Source: Echinicola vietnamensis DSM 17526 (lineage in GTDB: Bacteria; Bacteroidota; Bacteroidia; Cytophagales; Cyclobacteriaceae). Taken from it: a DNA stretch of 64,000 bases. The translations under genes and the position numbers were made by a program. The notes under the pieces were generated by a model, which did no database searches, was not told where the DNA came from, and saw only the letters and a list, made by a program, of their open reading frames with translations. Shown here piece after piece: positions 1-8,855 of this stretch. The stretch spans positions 1,310,001 through 1,374,000 of the forward strand of contig NC_019904.1 in assembly GCF_000325705.1 (NCBI RefSeq), given 5' to 3'. Within the stretch, counting starts at the first letter, position 1; each line of letters begins with the position of its first letter.

Positions 1-1313
1 TGGAAAATCCTCGTGCGGCCGGTGGATTTTTGTGGGTGTTTTCCGATGAGGCTGTCGTCAGGACAGATCGTGGAGACAGCTTGGATGCCGATGGCAATCA
101 CGCTCCCGATGGGATTGTCGGGCCCTTCAGGGAAAAGGAAGGGAGTTTTTACACCATCAAGGACATCTGGTCGCCAGTCCAAGTCACCCCCATGGTCGTA
201 AATGCCCACTTTGATGGGAAGCTTATCCTGGAAAACCACTATCTATATACCGATCTCGAAGGGATGGAGCTTAGCTGGACGCTGAAAGCATTTGCCAACT
301 GGCATGAGGAAATAACATCTGGCGGTACCGTCACCCTCAAAAGCACCTTACCGGGCGAGCATTCACAAGTGGAGTTAGGGCTTCCTGATGATTTTGCCCA
401 TTCAGATTGGTTGGAAATCGCTGTAAAGGACCATTCTGGCAAACTGATCAATACCTGGTCCTGGCCCATTGCTTCCCCTGCTGAATTTGCATCTAAGCAC
501 CTCCCGGAATCCACAGCTGCTGAAGTACCAACCATGATCCAAAAGGAGGGAAGAGCCTTTACCATAGGGGATCTAAAAGTGTATTTTAACGAAAATCATG
601 CACTGGAAAAGGTAGAAAGAGCCGGTCAAATCCTTCCTTTCTCCGGTCCGGTTTTGAAGCATGAACCAGTCCCCAAGGAGGCTCAAGTCCATCAAGATGA
701 GGATGGAAATTACCATATAAAAGTAGCCTACAAAACATACCCCTACACGGTGAAATGGACCCTTTATCAAAATGGCCTGATCAGATTGGTCGCAGCAGCA
801 CCGGACAGAAGGCAAAGTGAAGAACCCTATGTCGGCATTCATTTTAATTTTCCTGAAGAGCAGGTTACAGGTGTCCAATGGCTCGGGGATGGTCCCTACC
901 GTGTCTGGCAAAACCGATTAAGGGGTGCTCGGTTTGGAGCCTGGCAGAAGGATTATAACAATACAATCACGGGATACAGCACCCAAGGACGGCTGGAATA
1001 TCCGGAATTCAAGGGATACCACGCAGACCTATTTGCTTATCAGTTGGCTACTGAGCATGGAGGCTTCAGTGTTTATACGGAAAGTCCGGGCTTGTTTTTC
1101 CGCCTGTTTACGCCAGAGAATTCTCCATATGTCACAGATGATTTGAAGGTGCCTTTTCCGGCGGGAGACTTATCCTTTCTTTATAAAATCCCGGCCATCG
1201 GCACCAAGTTTCATGCTGCTGAAGACATGGGCCCCTCCTCACATGACCAAAGAAATGTAGGCCATCATGGTGATCAGGACGATCCGATTACCCTTTGGTT
1301 TGATTTTAGGTAA
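1..1313 (+). CDS. Glycoside hydrolase family 2 (beta-galactosidase-like), C-terminal part
   Basis: The reading frame is open from the first bases of the window, so the start and most of the catalytic barrel lie upstream. The first visible residues, AAGGFLWVFSDE, resemble the late-barrel GGFIWDW-type strand of GH2 enzymes. About 400 residues of beta-rich accessory sequence follow. They include WLGDGPYRVWQNR, which resembles the W-G-RGP-E-Y-DR signature of the beta-galactosidase small-chain domain. Family knowledge suggests hydrolysis of beta-linked galactosides or similar sugars, probably in the periplasm, but the catalytic acid and nucleophile and any signal peptide are outside the window, so the substrate is open. 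The frame ends with TAA and is convergent with the decarboxylase across a hairpin terminator. Confidence 0.8.
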   Translation, partial: ENPRAAGGFLWVFSDEAVVRTDRGDSLDADGNHAPDGIVGPFREKEGSFYTIKDIWSPVQVTPMVVNAHFDGKLILENHYLYTDLEGMELSWTLKAFANWHEEITSGGTVTLKSTLPGEHSQVELGLPDDFAHSDWLEIAVKDHSGKLINTWSWPIASPAEFASKHLPESTAAEVPTMIQKEGRAFTIGDLKVYFNENHALEKVERAGQILPFSGPVLKHEPVPKEAQVHQDEDGNYHIKVAYKTYPYTVKWTLYQNGLIRLVAAAPDRRQSEEPYVGIHFNFPEEQVTGVQWLGDGPYRVWQNRLRGARFGAWQKDYNNTITGYSTQGRLEYPEFKGYHADLFAYQLATEHGGFSVYTESPGLFFRLFTPENSPYVTDDLKVPFPAGDLSFLYKIPAIGTKFHAAEDMGPSSHDQRNVGHHGDQDDPITLWFDFR

Positions 1314-1348
1314 GGAGGTATCGCGGGAAATTTTCTCCTATAAAAATG

Positions 1349-1443
1349 AAACCCGTCATGGTGATGAGGAAAAGTAGCAAGCGTCCTTTTATCTTTAGAC
1401 ACGGCTTGCCTCATTTTCGCTACGTTATTCATGACGGGTTTTT
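1349..1443. terminator. Bidirectional hairpin terminator or repeat element between convergent genes
   Basis: AAACCCGTCATG (1349-1360) is the exact inverse of CATGACGGGTTT (1430-1441). T-rich tracts lie outside both arms (TTTTT on +, ATTTTTA on -). The 69-base loop holds a second inverted repeat, GCAAGC (1377-1382) with GCTTGC (1404-1409). Its position between converging genes fits shared termination. The large nested loop also resembles interspersed palindromic repeats. Confidence 0.7.
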
Positions 1444-1457
1444 GATAGGGTGATGAT

Positions 1458-2708
1458 CTAGCCTTTACTGACCAATTCACCTTCTAGGTCCATAAGGAAG
1501 CTGTCAAGGACCCCTTGCCTTACGTGGTGCATGACCACGATCTTGTACCATTTTGGCTTGAATTCATAGCTGTCGGCCACCAAGTTGTATTTTTTGGCTA
1601 TTCTTGGCGATATGAATTCAGATTTGATGGTGATGATGTTTAAGTGAGGGTTTCTGAAATATTTTACCCCCATCCTGTCCAGCCGGGTGCAGATCCTTTC
1701 CGTCCGGTCACAGAGCGAAGCCATTTTATATTTCCAGCCTTCGGAACCATGGATTTTTAGGATCATCCACATGGAGACCGCATTGGCACCTGACCGGGAT
1801 CCGCATAGGGTGTAGTCCTTGCCCGGGATATACTGTGCTTCTTCGGTACAGACATGGTGGATATAGCCCTTTCTGATGAGGAAGAGTCCCGTACCATAAG
1901 GGGTTTGAAGCATCTTATGGCCATCACTCGTGAAGGAGGTGATATACGGATTCTGAAAGGTATAGGTGCTTTCCTCATTGGTAAATGGATAGATGAATCC
2001 ACCATAAGCCGCATCCACATGGATTCTGAAGGTGACATTGGCCGTGGTGAAGAAGTCACCTAAGCGGTCCACGTCATCCACCGACCCAAACATGGTAGTG
2101 GAGAGGTTGGCGATGACGATAAAGTATTTAACACCGTTTTCCTTCGCCTCGGTGATTTTGCTTTCCAAGGATGCTTGGGTGATCTGCCGGGTTTCTTCAT
2201 CCACCTCCAAGATGATGTTGTGGAGGTTCAGCAGGTTGGCGCCTTTGGGCATGGAATAGTGGGAATCGCTGGAATAGACCACTGCGATTTCTTCGGTCTT
2301 CGCCCCATATTCCGCTTGGAAGAAATTTCGGTAAACCCACATGGCCTGGATGTTGGCTTCGGTGCCTCCTGTGGCCACATAGCCATCCTGTTGCCCTTGC
2401 TCACCGGCGAATACCTCTTCCGCCACCAAATTGATCAGGTCCCGTTCGATCTTTTGGGTGCCCTGAAACAAGTCAAGCACCGACTCCTCACTCAAGGTGT
2501 GGATGCCGATGTGGTTGGGGTTTTGGACCATCACGGACATAAAGGGTGCGTCTTTCAGGAAAGGCGCATCATGATAGAATTCGGTCGTGTCCAAGTAAGT
2601 TCCCGGTACACCCAGTGCAGGGTATTCACCCCTGTAGTTATGGTTTTGCGCCAATGCGCCAAATATTTGCTTCTTAACTTCTTCGTGCGATAATTTTTTC
2701 CAAAACAT
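1458..2708 (-). CDS. Group II PLP-dependent amino-acid decarboxylase
   Basis: A 416-residue fold-type I PLP enzyme of the glutamate/aspartate/tyrosine decarboxylase superfamily. GGTEAN (114-119) forms the phosphate-binding loop. HVDAAYGG contains the Asp (D232) that contacts the pyridine nitrogen, and TSDGHKML contains the Schiff-base Lys (K265) preceded by the usual His. Such enzymes remove the alpha-carboxyl of an amino acid to give an amine. The size fits bacterial aspartate 1-decarboxylase (PanP type) or MfnA-like enzymes, but the substrate cannot be read from sequence. No signal peptide is seen, so it is cytoplasmic. It starts at ATG and stands alone, with a 390-base gene-free leader upstream. 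Confidence 0.8.
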   Translation of the reverse strand: MFWKKLSHEEVKKQIFGALAQNHNYRGEYPALGVPGTYLDTTEFYHDAPFLKDAPFMSVMVQNPNHIGIHTLSEESVLDLFQGTQKIERDLINLVAEEVFAGEQGQQDGYVATGGTEANIQAMWVYRNFFQAEYGAKTEEIAVVYSSDSHYSMPKGANLLNLHNIILEVDEETRQITQASLESKITEAKENGVKYFIVIANLSTTMFGSVDDVDRLGDFFTTANVTFRIHVDAAYGGFIYPFTNEESTYTFQNPYITSFTSDGHKMLQTPYGTGLFLIRKGYIHHVCTEEAQYIPGKDYTLCGSRSGANAVSMWMILKIHGSEGWKYKMASLCDRTERICTRLDRMGVKYFRNPHLNIITIKSEFISPRIAKKYNLVADSYEFKPKWYKIVVMHHVRQGVLDSFLMDLEGELVSKG

Positions 2709-3098
2709 GGTAATGGTGTCAATTGGTTGAACTGTTTAATTAATGAAAAAAACCGGTTTTAGAAGCTTGGTTCACCCTATAGGGGCTTTCCCTCTTCGGT
2801 GGGAGTGTGCCTGTTTTTTAGGGCAATAGGATTGAACCGTTGACAGTAGCTTCGTAGTGTGTCAGCGATTCAATGGAAGATGTACCATCCACCTGGGCAG
2901 ATCGGCATATCTCATTCCTCATACCATCTTCAAGGGTTCCAATCCCGGTTTTCGATCTGGTATCAAGCACGTTTACTTTGACGCATTACCACTGCTCATC
3001 TAATCCTTAAAGGGGCACGCTTTCGCCCTGATATCCCCGCCGCGGCGGGGCAAAGGATGGATGGAGGAAAGGGGCGTCCATCAACGTGAGACTTGACA
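2709..3098. other. Gene-free intergenic stretch
   Basis: These 390 bases lie between two minus-strand genes and hold no convincing ORF, RNA gene or strong terminator. Short GC-rich palindromes such as CCGCCGCGGCGGGG near 3040 are present. The promoter of the decarboxylase should lie at its left end, but no clear TAnnTTTG box is visible on the minus strand. Confidence 0.5.
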
Positions 3099-3839
3099 CT
3101 AGTTCCAAATCTTCCAAGCAGCTTCTGCCTGGAGTTGGAGCATTTCCAAACCATTTTTTACGACCGCACCACGTGCCTCGAGGGAACGCATTAAGAAGGT
3201 TTTTTCTGGATTGTAGACTAAGTCATACACCTTATGCTCCCTTCCAATCTGACTGACCGGTATTTCGGGCATTTCTTCGGTGTTAGGGAAAGTACCCAAT
3301 GGGGTGGTGTTGACAATTAAAAAGTATTCTTGAAGGTATTGTTCGTTTTTGATCAGGTCATCATAGGTGATCCGGCCTTTTTGGCCATTGGCATTTCGTG
3401 ACACCATGAGGTACGGCATCTCGAGGGCCTCTAGGGCCTGTTTGACAGCTTTGGAAGCTCCACCAGTGCCCAAAATGAGGGCCTTTGGTCGCTGGCCTTC
3501 TAGCCAAGCATCCAAGGATTCCTTAAAACCGATATAGTCGGTATTGTACCCAATAAGCTTATTTTCCTTGATTTTGATGCAATTGACGGCTCCGATGGCC
3601 TCACAGCCAGGCTCCAGTTCATCGAGGTAAGGAATGACCTGTTCTTTGTAAGGAATGGTTACGTTGATGCCTTCCAGGCCCGGGTTGTTCTTGATCAATT
3701 CCGGAAATTTACTAATGGCATCAATTTCATATAGGTCGTACTGACAGTCCTGAATTCCTTCACGGTCAAACTTCTCTGCGAAGTACTTTCCGGAGAAGGA
3801 ATGTTTTAAAGGATAACCGATAAGTCCGAATTTTCTCAT
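3099..3839 (-). CDS. aroE: Shikimate dehydrogenase (NADP+)
   Basis: Catalyses NADPH-dependent reduction of 3-dehydroshikimate to shikimate in aromatic amino-acid synthesis, in the cytoplasm. The 246-residue protein starts MRKFGLIGYPLKHSFS, the typical substrate-binding N-terminus. Catalytic Lys65 lies in NVTIPYK and Asp101 in NTDYIGF, and the nucleotide-binding loop is GTGGASK (124-130). Length is slightly below the usual 270 residues. The frame is open further upstream, but that extension is antisense-like sequence inside the neighbour. The chosen ATG overlaps the stop of the DUF368 gene by four bases (ATGA), which indicates translational coupling. It is the last gene of the TPR-comA-DUF368-aroE operon. 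Confidence 0.93.
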   Translation of the reverse strand: MRKFGLIGYPLKHSFSGKYFAEKFDREGIQDCQYDLYEIDAISKFPELIKNNPGLEGINVTIPYKEQVIPYLDELEPGCEAIGAVNCIKIKENKLIGYNTDYIGFKESLDAWLEGQRPKALILGTGGASKAVKQALEALEMPYLMVSRNANGQKGRITYDDLIKNEQYLQEYFLIVNTTPLGTFPNTEEMPEIPVSQIGREHKVYDLVYNPEKTFLMRSLEARGAVVKNGLEMLQLQAEAAWKIWN

Positions 3840-4771
3840 TTCTTTTTCAAATAAAAGGCCATTCTTTCCAATCCAATGACCAGCAATATTCCAAATAAGA
3901 ACGCCAACAGACCAATAAAGAACTGTGGCTCGTTGCCTGTTTCTGTCAGGTAATGATTGGGGAAGAGATTTTCCGTTATAAACGGCTTCTGTTCTCCACT
4001 GCTGGAAATCCGATAGCTGACAACTTTTTTCCACGGCCAAATCTTGTTTATCGATCCCAGCATAAAGCCTGACAGCACCGCAATGGTGACCGCGTGATGG
4101 TTTTTTAACAACCAACTGATCAGCCTTGAAAACGAAAGCAGCCCCACCAAACAGCCTAAGGCAAATATTCCCAAGGTAAGAAAGTCCTTTTCCGTCACTG
4201 CGGTAAGGATGGCTTCGTACTTCCCTAGGATCAACAACAAAAAGCTGCCAGAAATTCCAGGGAGGATCATCGCACATATCGCAATGGCCCCGGCGATAAA
4301 GGTAAAGTACAACGCATTGGGGGATTCCACGGGGTTTAGCCCAGTTACCCAATACGCGATCACGGCCCCCACCGGGATGGCCAATATCACCATGATGTTC
4401 CAGCGCTTGATATCCCGGAGGATCAAGATGGAGCTAATGATGATCAAGCCACAAAAGAACGACCACAATGGAATGGGGTGTTCATCCATCAAGTAGGTGA
4501 TCAACTTGGAAAGCGTAAAGATACTGGTAAATATCCCCAAGAACAAAGCGACCAAAAAACTCCCGTTGATGTGCTTCCAAAGTGCTTTGAGCTGGAAACG
4601 AGCCAATAACTTTAAAGCATCCAAGTCAATGGACTTGATGCTGTCCAGCAAGGTTTCATAAATCCCCGTAATCAGGGCAATGGTTCCCCCGGAAACGCCC
4701 GGTACAATGTCCGCGGCCCCCATGCCCATCCCTTTTAGGAAAGTCAGCAGGTATTGTTTGGTGTGTCTCAT
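3836..4771 (-). CDS. DUF368 integral membrane protein (putative polyprenyl-phosphate transporter)
   Basis: A 311-residue, very hydrophobic protein with about eight to nine membrane segments. It shows the family signatures KGMGMGAADIVPGVSGGT near the N-terminus and AICAMILPGISGSFLL near the middle, a pseudo-repeated P-G-[VI]-S-G motif. DUF368 proteins have been linked to recycling of undecaprenyl phosphate across the inner membrane (PopT-type); applying that here is inference. The start at MRHTKQYLL was chosen because the frame upstream of it reads through non-coding spacer. It lies 52 bases downstream of the comA-like gene and overlaps aroE. Confidence 0.85.
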   Translation of the reverse strand: MRHTKQYLLTFLKGMGMGAADIVPGVSGGTIALITGIYETLLDSIKSIDLDALKLLARFQLKALWKHINGSFLVALFLGIFTSIFTLSKLITYLMDEHPIPLWSFFCGLIIISSILILRDIKRWNIMVILAIPVGAVIAYWVTGLNPVESPNALYFTFIAGAIAICAMILPGISGSFLLLILGKYEAILTAVTEKDFLTLGIFALGCLVGLLSFSRLISWLLKNHHAVTIAVLSGFMLGSINKIWPWKKVVSYRISSSGEQKPFITENLFPNHYLTETGNEPQFFIGLLAFLFGILLVIGLERMAFYLKKK

Positions 4772-4823
4772 GTAGCAATTAAAAGAAAGCGACTGCAGAT
4801 TACTGCAGTCGCCAAGATTAATT

Positions 4824-5594
4824 CTATACGTTGGCCATATCGAGGAAATGGTCAAAAGTATCTCCTCTAAGTCCTAATCGAATGGTTTCTAACGGAATGA
4901 CTTCGTTGGGAGCGATATTTCCCAAGTTTACATTGGCACCCAAGAGTTTGATAAACCACACTTGCTGTGCCTTTTGTGGAGCTTCCCAAAGGATTTTTTC
5001 CTCTGGAATTTTGGTAAGGATTTCTTCTACAAGTCCTTGCCTTACTTCTCCGGAATCACGAAACAGCCCCACATTCCCCGCTTCACGGGATTCGCCGATC
5101 ACCTTCCAGGCGCCCGCATCCAGCTCCTGCTGCATTTGTTCGATCCATTTATAAGGAGGGATGATTTTGGCGGCATCCTTGGAACCTACTTCCGAAAGTA
5201 CGGTCACGTCTTTCGATAGGGTGTGGATATATTCACATTTCTTGTCATGATCCAAGGTAATCGAACCATCAGACACTTCCGCATAAGCAAGGTCGTATTT
5301 GTCCAACACCTTGCGGTAGTCATCAAACTGGTCCCTGATCACAAATGCTTCAAAGAGCGTCCCCCCAAAATAAACCGGAATACCGGCATCTTTATAAATC
5401 TGAAGTTTTTGGCTTAAATTCTTGGTCACATAAGAAGTGGCCCATCCCAGTTTCACAATGTCGACATAGTCTCCACAAGCATCAATGAAGTCTTCTACCT
5501 CCCTCATGCTAAGACCTTTGTCCATAGCCATTGTGTATCCTGTAGTTCGTGGTTTCTCAGTACGTACGGGTACGTTCTTCAGCACGTAATTCAT
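4824..5594 (-). CDS. Phosphosulfolactate synthase (ComA) family protein
   Basis: A 256-residue TIM-barrel protein resembling phosphosulfolactate synthase along its length: GYTMAMDKGL near the start, DIVKLGWATSYV, PVYFGGTLFE, EVSDGSI, VLSEVGSK, VIGESREAGNVGLF and a C-terminal NLGNIAPNEVIPLETIRLGLRGDT. In methanogens ComA joins sulfite to phosphoenolpyruvate as the first step to coenzyme M. This organism shows no methanogen traits, so the product is uncertain; sulfolactate or a sulfonate precursor is possible. It lies 31 bases after the TPR gene and 52 bases before DUF368 on the same strand, so an operon is likely. The family call is solid; the in vivo reaction is inference. Confidence 0.85.
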   Translation of the reverse strand: MNYVLKNVPVRTEKPRTTGYTMAMDKGLSMREVEDFIDACGDYVDIVKLGWATSYVTKNLSQKLQIYKDAGIPVYFGGTLFEAFVIRDQFDDYRKVLDKYDLAYAEVSDGSITLDHDKKCEYIHTLSKDVTVLSEVGSKDAAKIIPPYKWIEQMQQELDAGAWKVIGESREAGNVGLFRDSGEVRQGLVEEILTKIPEEKILWEAPQKAQQVWFIKLLGANVNLGNIAPNEVIPLETIRLGLRGDTFDHFLDMANV

Positions 5595-5625
5595 TCTCTA
5601 AAATTTTAGGTAAATAGTACTCGGC

Positions 5626-7032
5626 TTATAATCCTTCTTTGTATTGAGCGATGATCTTGTATATGGCCTTCTGATGCTTTACTTCTGGCATCAAGTCATA
5701 TAGAATTTCATGTCGTTCAAAATCCAAAGTTAATGCATTTTCTAAATATGAAAAGGCTTCCTTGTATTTACCTGTCTTTATAAGATAAACTACGAGTCGA
5801 TAATATAGCTCCGCATCTTCGGGTAACTCATCGATTCCTTCTTTCAGCACATCGATGGCTTCCTCAAAACGGTTTTGGTCAAAATAGATGATGGAAAGGT
5901 TTACATAAGTCTCCATCAGGCCGGGTTCCAGGTTGATAGCTTCTTCATAAGCTTCCGAACTGGCCTGGAGGTTTCCGAGATGATATTCGGCATCGGCCAG
6001 TCCCACCCAGTAATTGGCATTGACACTGGAGAGCTTTAAGGCTTTCTTGAAGTAATGAATCGCTTCAAAAAATTTATCCTTTTTTAACATACACATGCCC
6101 AACCCAAACCAAGCATCATCATATTCGGGATCCAGTTTTGCCGATTTTTTGAAATAGGTAAAGGCCTTGTCCATTTGGTCCAGCTTCTCAAAGGCTGCCG
6201 CCAAATAGCAGCAGTTTTCCGAATTGGCTCCTTCGCTGTTGATGGTGTTCAGGTAGGCCTCTGTGGCTTTTTCATACTGCTGCGTATTCATCAGGGCATT
6301 GCCCATATTGAAATAGGCTGAGGCAAAACTGTCATCGATGATCAAGGCATAGTCATAGGCATTGATCGCTTCTTCATAGCGTCCGAGGCGATTATACACC
6401 ACGCCAAGGTTATACCAGGCCTCTGCACTGTAAGGATCCTGATCGATAAACTCCTGATAAAACTGGAGGATTTCGTCAAAAGATCCCTCTTCTTCCGTAA
6501 TCATCGCCAGCTGAAAAAGGGCATCTTCGTGATTGATTTTTAGCTTTACCGCATTTTTATAATGGAAGATGGCCTTTTCGGTATTGTTTTCCGCACGATA
6601 GAAATTACCCAACGAGTAATAAATCTCGGCCTTATCCTCTGCCATCGGAAGAAAATCCTCCAAAATTTGGATCGCCTCTTTTACACTGCCATTGAGCAGC
6701 AAGCCATTGGAAAGGGCAAGGACGATCTCTTCGTTATTTGGCGAAAGGTTGTTGATGTTTTCCAGCACTTCCAAGCCTTCTTCCAGCTCATCGTTAAAGA
6801 TCAGGCACTGGCCGTACATCAATTTGATTTCTATGGAAAAGGGGAAACGCTCCAAGGCAAGTTTACTTGCCTTCAGGGCTTTCTTAAATTTCTGGGTGTC
6901 AAAATAGTACCGGATAATATCCTCCAACTCTTCTTCGTCAAAGAAAAGATCCAAGTTGGCTTTTAGGGAGTTTTCAAACCGCTCTATCAATGCCCGCTCT
7001 TCTTCCCTGTTGTGATCAAAATCTCCAGTCAT
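5626..7032 (-). CDS. Tetratricopeptide-repeat protein
   Basis: A 468-residue acidic protein made almost entirely of TPR helices. Repeats such as EAWYNLGVVYNRLGRYEEAI, ASAYFNMGNALMNTQQYEKA and DAWFGLGMCMLKKDKFFEAI show the W-LG-Y/A-P spacing at about 34 residues, roughly ten copies. No signal peptide, membrane segment or enzymatic domain is seen, so it is probably a cytoplasmic scaffold. It is the first gene of the TPR-comA-DUF368-aroE group and starts at ATG. Its partner cannot be deduced. Confidence 0.85.
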   Translation of the reverse strand: MTGDFDHNREEERALIERFENSLKANLDLFFDEEELEDIIRYYFDTQKFKKALKASKLALERFPFSIEIKLMYGQCLIFNDELEEGLEVLENINNLSPNNEEIVLALSNGLLLNGSVKEAIQILEDFLPMAEDKAEIYYSLGNFYRAENNTEKAIFHYKNAVKLKINHEDALFQLAMITEEEGSFDEILQFYQEFIDQDPYSAEAWYNLGVVYNRLGRYEEAINAYDYALIIDDSFASAYFNMGNALMNTQQYEKATEAYLNTINSEGANSENCCYLAAAFEKLDQMDKAFTYFKKSAKLDPEYDDAWFGLGMCMLKKDKFFEAIHYFKKALKLSSVNANYWVGLADAEYHLGNLQASSEAYEEAINLEPGLMETYVNLSIIYFDQNRFEEAIDVLKEGIDELPEDAELYYRLVVYLIKTGKYKEAFSYLENALTLDFERHEILYDLMPEVKHQKAIYKIIAQYKEGL

Positions 7033-7154
7033 GTGTGTCGGGTTGAATTTATATTTTAAGATACCAAATTAATTGGTAGCTCAAATGCCAATATCAAATT
7101 ATTTTTAGGATCCATTCGGATTCCTATAATGGTTTTGGAGTTAACGAAAACCCT

Positions 7155-8114
7155 TCATTTTTTGTTCACTGCCCACTGAAAGGTTTCTTTCAGCGAGCGG
7201 TATTGATACCCTGTAAGTTTGTTAACTTTTTGATTATCAAAGGTGATGGGCAGCTGTGCGACCATGGCTGTTTGTTTGTTCAGCAGCGGCTTAAGCCCAA
7301 AGAGCTGCTTGATCCGGCCCCATGTAGTGGCCACGTTGATCATAAAATTATTGACCGCGATCTGGGGTGGTCGCTTGCCCATCGCATCGGCCATGCTGGT
7401 AAAAAACGCCTGAAAGGGCATGCTGCCTTTGCTGAGGATGAACCGCTCGTCCCATTGGTTTTCCTGGTAGAGCCTAAAAGTGATACTGGCAGCATCCCGG
7501 ATGTCAATGAAGTTTATGTCTCCAGTGGGGTAAAACCGGTTTTCTTCTGCCACATACCGATAGATTTCGGCACTGCTCCTGGTTTCTGATTGGCGTGCCA
7601 GCAGCACAGCGGGATTGACCACTAGGGCTTCCAGTCCTTCCTGTACGCCACGCCATACCTCCAGCTCGCCGAGGTACTTGGAGATGGCATAGGGGGTATT
7701 CCACGGGGAATCTACCCACTTATGGTTTTCATTTACCACGTGCTGTTCTGGTGTCCTGCCCAAGGCCGCTACAGAACTGACATGTACCAATCGCTGGATG
7801 CCCAGCTCCAGCATGACATTGACCACATTGGTGGTTCCTTCATAGTTCACTCTCAGCAGCTGGTTTTTGTCCTTTTGGGAAAATGACACCAGTCCTGCGG
7901 CATGGATGATCAGGTCCATTCCCTCAAAGGCCCTTTGCAAAGACTGGTAATCATTGATATCTCCTTCATGCCAGGTAATTTGCCCGTGGATATCGCTGAG
8001 GATATCGGTATTGCTCGTAGGGCGCTTTAGGCCATGGATTTCTCCTATCGCACCAAATTCGCGTGCAAGATAGCTCCCAAACAGGCCGGTGATACCTGTA
8101 ATCAATATTTTCAT
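7155..8114 (-). CDS. NAD(P)-dependent epimerase/dehydratase (extended SDR)
   Basis: A 319-residue extended short-chain dehydrogenase. The N-terminal GITGLFG (G7, G10, G13) is the Rossmann glycine motif, DIND follows at 52-55, and HVSSVAALG precedes catalytic Tyr142 and Lys146 (YAISK). Such proteins act on nucleotide sugars or related carbonyl substrates; the exact substrate is not readable. The ATG overlaps the stop of the upstream PHP phosphatase gene by four bases, and with rfbC they form a compact cassette that suggests envelope polysaccharide metabolism. Alternatives are dihydroflavonol-reductase-like or UDP-glucose 4-epimerase-like enzymes. Confidence 0.8.
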   Translation of the reverse strand: MKILITGITGLFGSYLAREFGAIGEIHGLKRPTSNTDILSDIHGQITWHEGDINDYQSLQRAFEGMDLIIHAAGLVSFSQKDKNQLLRVNYEGTTNVVNVMLELGIQRLVHVSSVAALGRTPEQHVVNENHKWVDSPWNTPYAISKYLGELEVWRGVQEGLEALVVNPAVLLARQSETRSSAEIYRYVAEENRFYPTGDINFIDIRDAASITFRLYQENQWDERFILSKGSMPFQAFFTSMADAMGKRPPQIAVNNFMINVATTWGRIKQLFGLKPLLNKQTAMVAQLPITFDNQKVNKLTGYQYRSLKETFQWAVNKK

Positions 8115-8854
8115 AATAGGGAATTCATAAATTTGGAGGCTTTTAACGTTTCATAGCTCTTCAACGAGGACAAACGCTCCAGCGCATCCAAGTATCGCGC
8201 ATTATGGCAGTCGGTCCCTACAAAACGCACCAATCTCCTCTCCAATAGTTTATCGGCCATGGCTTTGATCGGCTTGGAGTAATAGCCGGTAAATGAAAGG
8301 AGGTTCACTTGGAAATAGATGCCTTTTTCGATCAATGACTCCAGCATCTCAGGGTCCTGCTGAAGGTAAAGATACCGCTCAGGATGGGCCAAGATGGGCT
8401 TGTATCCTTTGGTCTCCAACGCAAAAAAGGTTTCCAGTAGCATATGGGGCTTGTTCATAAAGCCTGTTTCCACTAAGATATAGTTGTCACCAAAAGTGAG
8501 TAGGGGCTCATCATTTTGGAGCTTTTCCACGAAAATTTCATCCAAGTAATATTCGGCTGCAGCTTCGATGTCCATCTGCACATTTTCCTTCTGCAATGCT
8601 TCCTGTAGCTTATACAGCCCTTCGGAGATGATTTCAGGAGTGTTTTTATAAAATTCCGTCATCACGTGGGGCGTAGTGATAAGCTTGCGAAGCCCAAAAG
8701 CCTGCAATCTCTTGATCAGGTCGACGGATTCTTTCAACGTTTTTGCGCCATCATCGATTCCCGGAATGAGGTGGGAGTGCATGTCCACTTCCATCCATTC
8801 CAAGCTTAACGGCTCTGCTTTTTTCGAGCTTTTGAACAAATCCATTAATCCCAT
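8111..8854 (-). CDS. PHP-domain phosphatase, CpsB/CapC/YwqE type
   Basis: A 247-residue PHP-fold metal enzyme. Metal-binding motifs run in order: DMHSHLIPGIDDGA (24-37), TTPHV, LAHPERY and GTDCHN near the C-terminus. This layout matches the manganese-dependent protein-tyrosine phosphatases that act on bacterial tyrosine kinases controlling capsule or exopolysaccharide export. The substrate role is inferred from the family and from its place between rfbC (one-base gap) and a sugar epimerase gene (four-base overlap). No BY-kinase gene is in the window. No signal peptide. Confidence 0.85.
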   Translation of the reverse strand: MGLMDLFKSSKKAEPLSLEWMEVDMHSHLIPGIDDGAKTLKESVDLIKRLQAFGLRKLITTPHVMTEFYKNTPEIISEGLYKLQEALQKENVQMDIEAAAEYYLDEIFVEKLQNDEPLLTFGDNYILVETGFMNKPHMLLETFFALETKGYKPILAHPERYLYLQQDPEMLESLIEKGIYFQVNLLSFTGYYSKPIKAMADKLLERRLVRFVGTDCHNARYLDALERLSSLKSYETLKASKFMNSLL

Positions 8855-8855
8855 C

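Noticed and set aside
3840..4352. Long N-terminal extension of aroE
   Set aside because: The extension is a shadow frame inside the DUF368 gene; MRKFGLIGYPLKHS is the family start and overlaps the upstream stop as ATGA.
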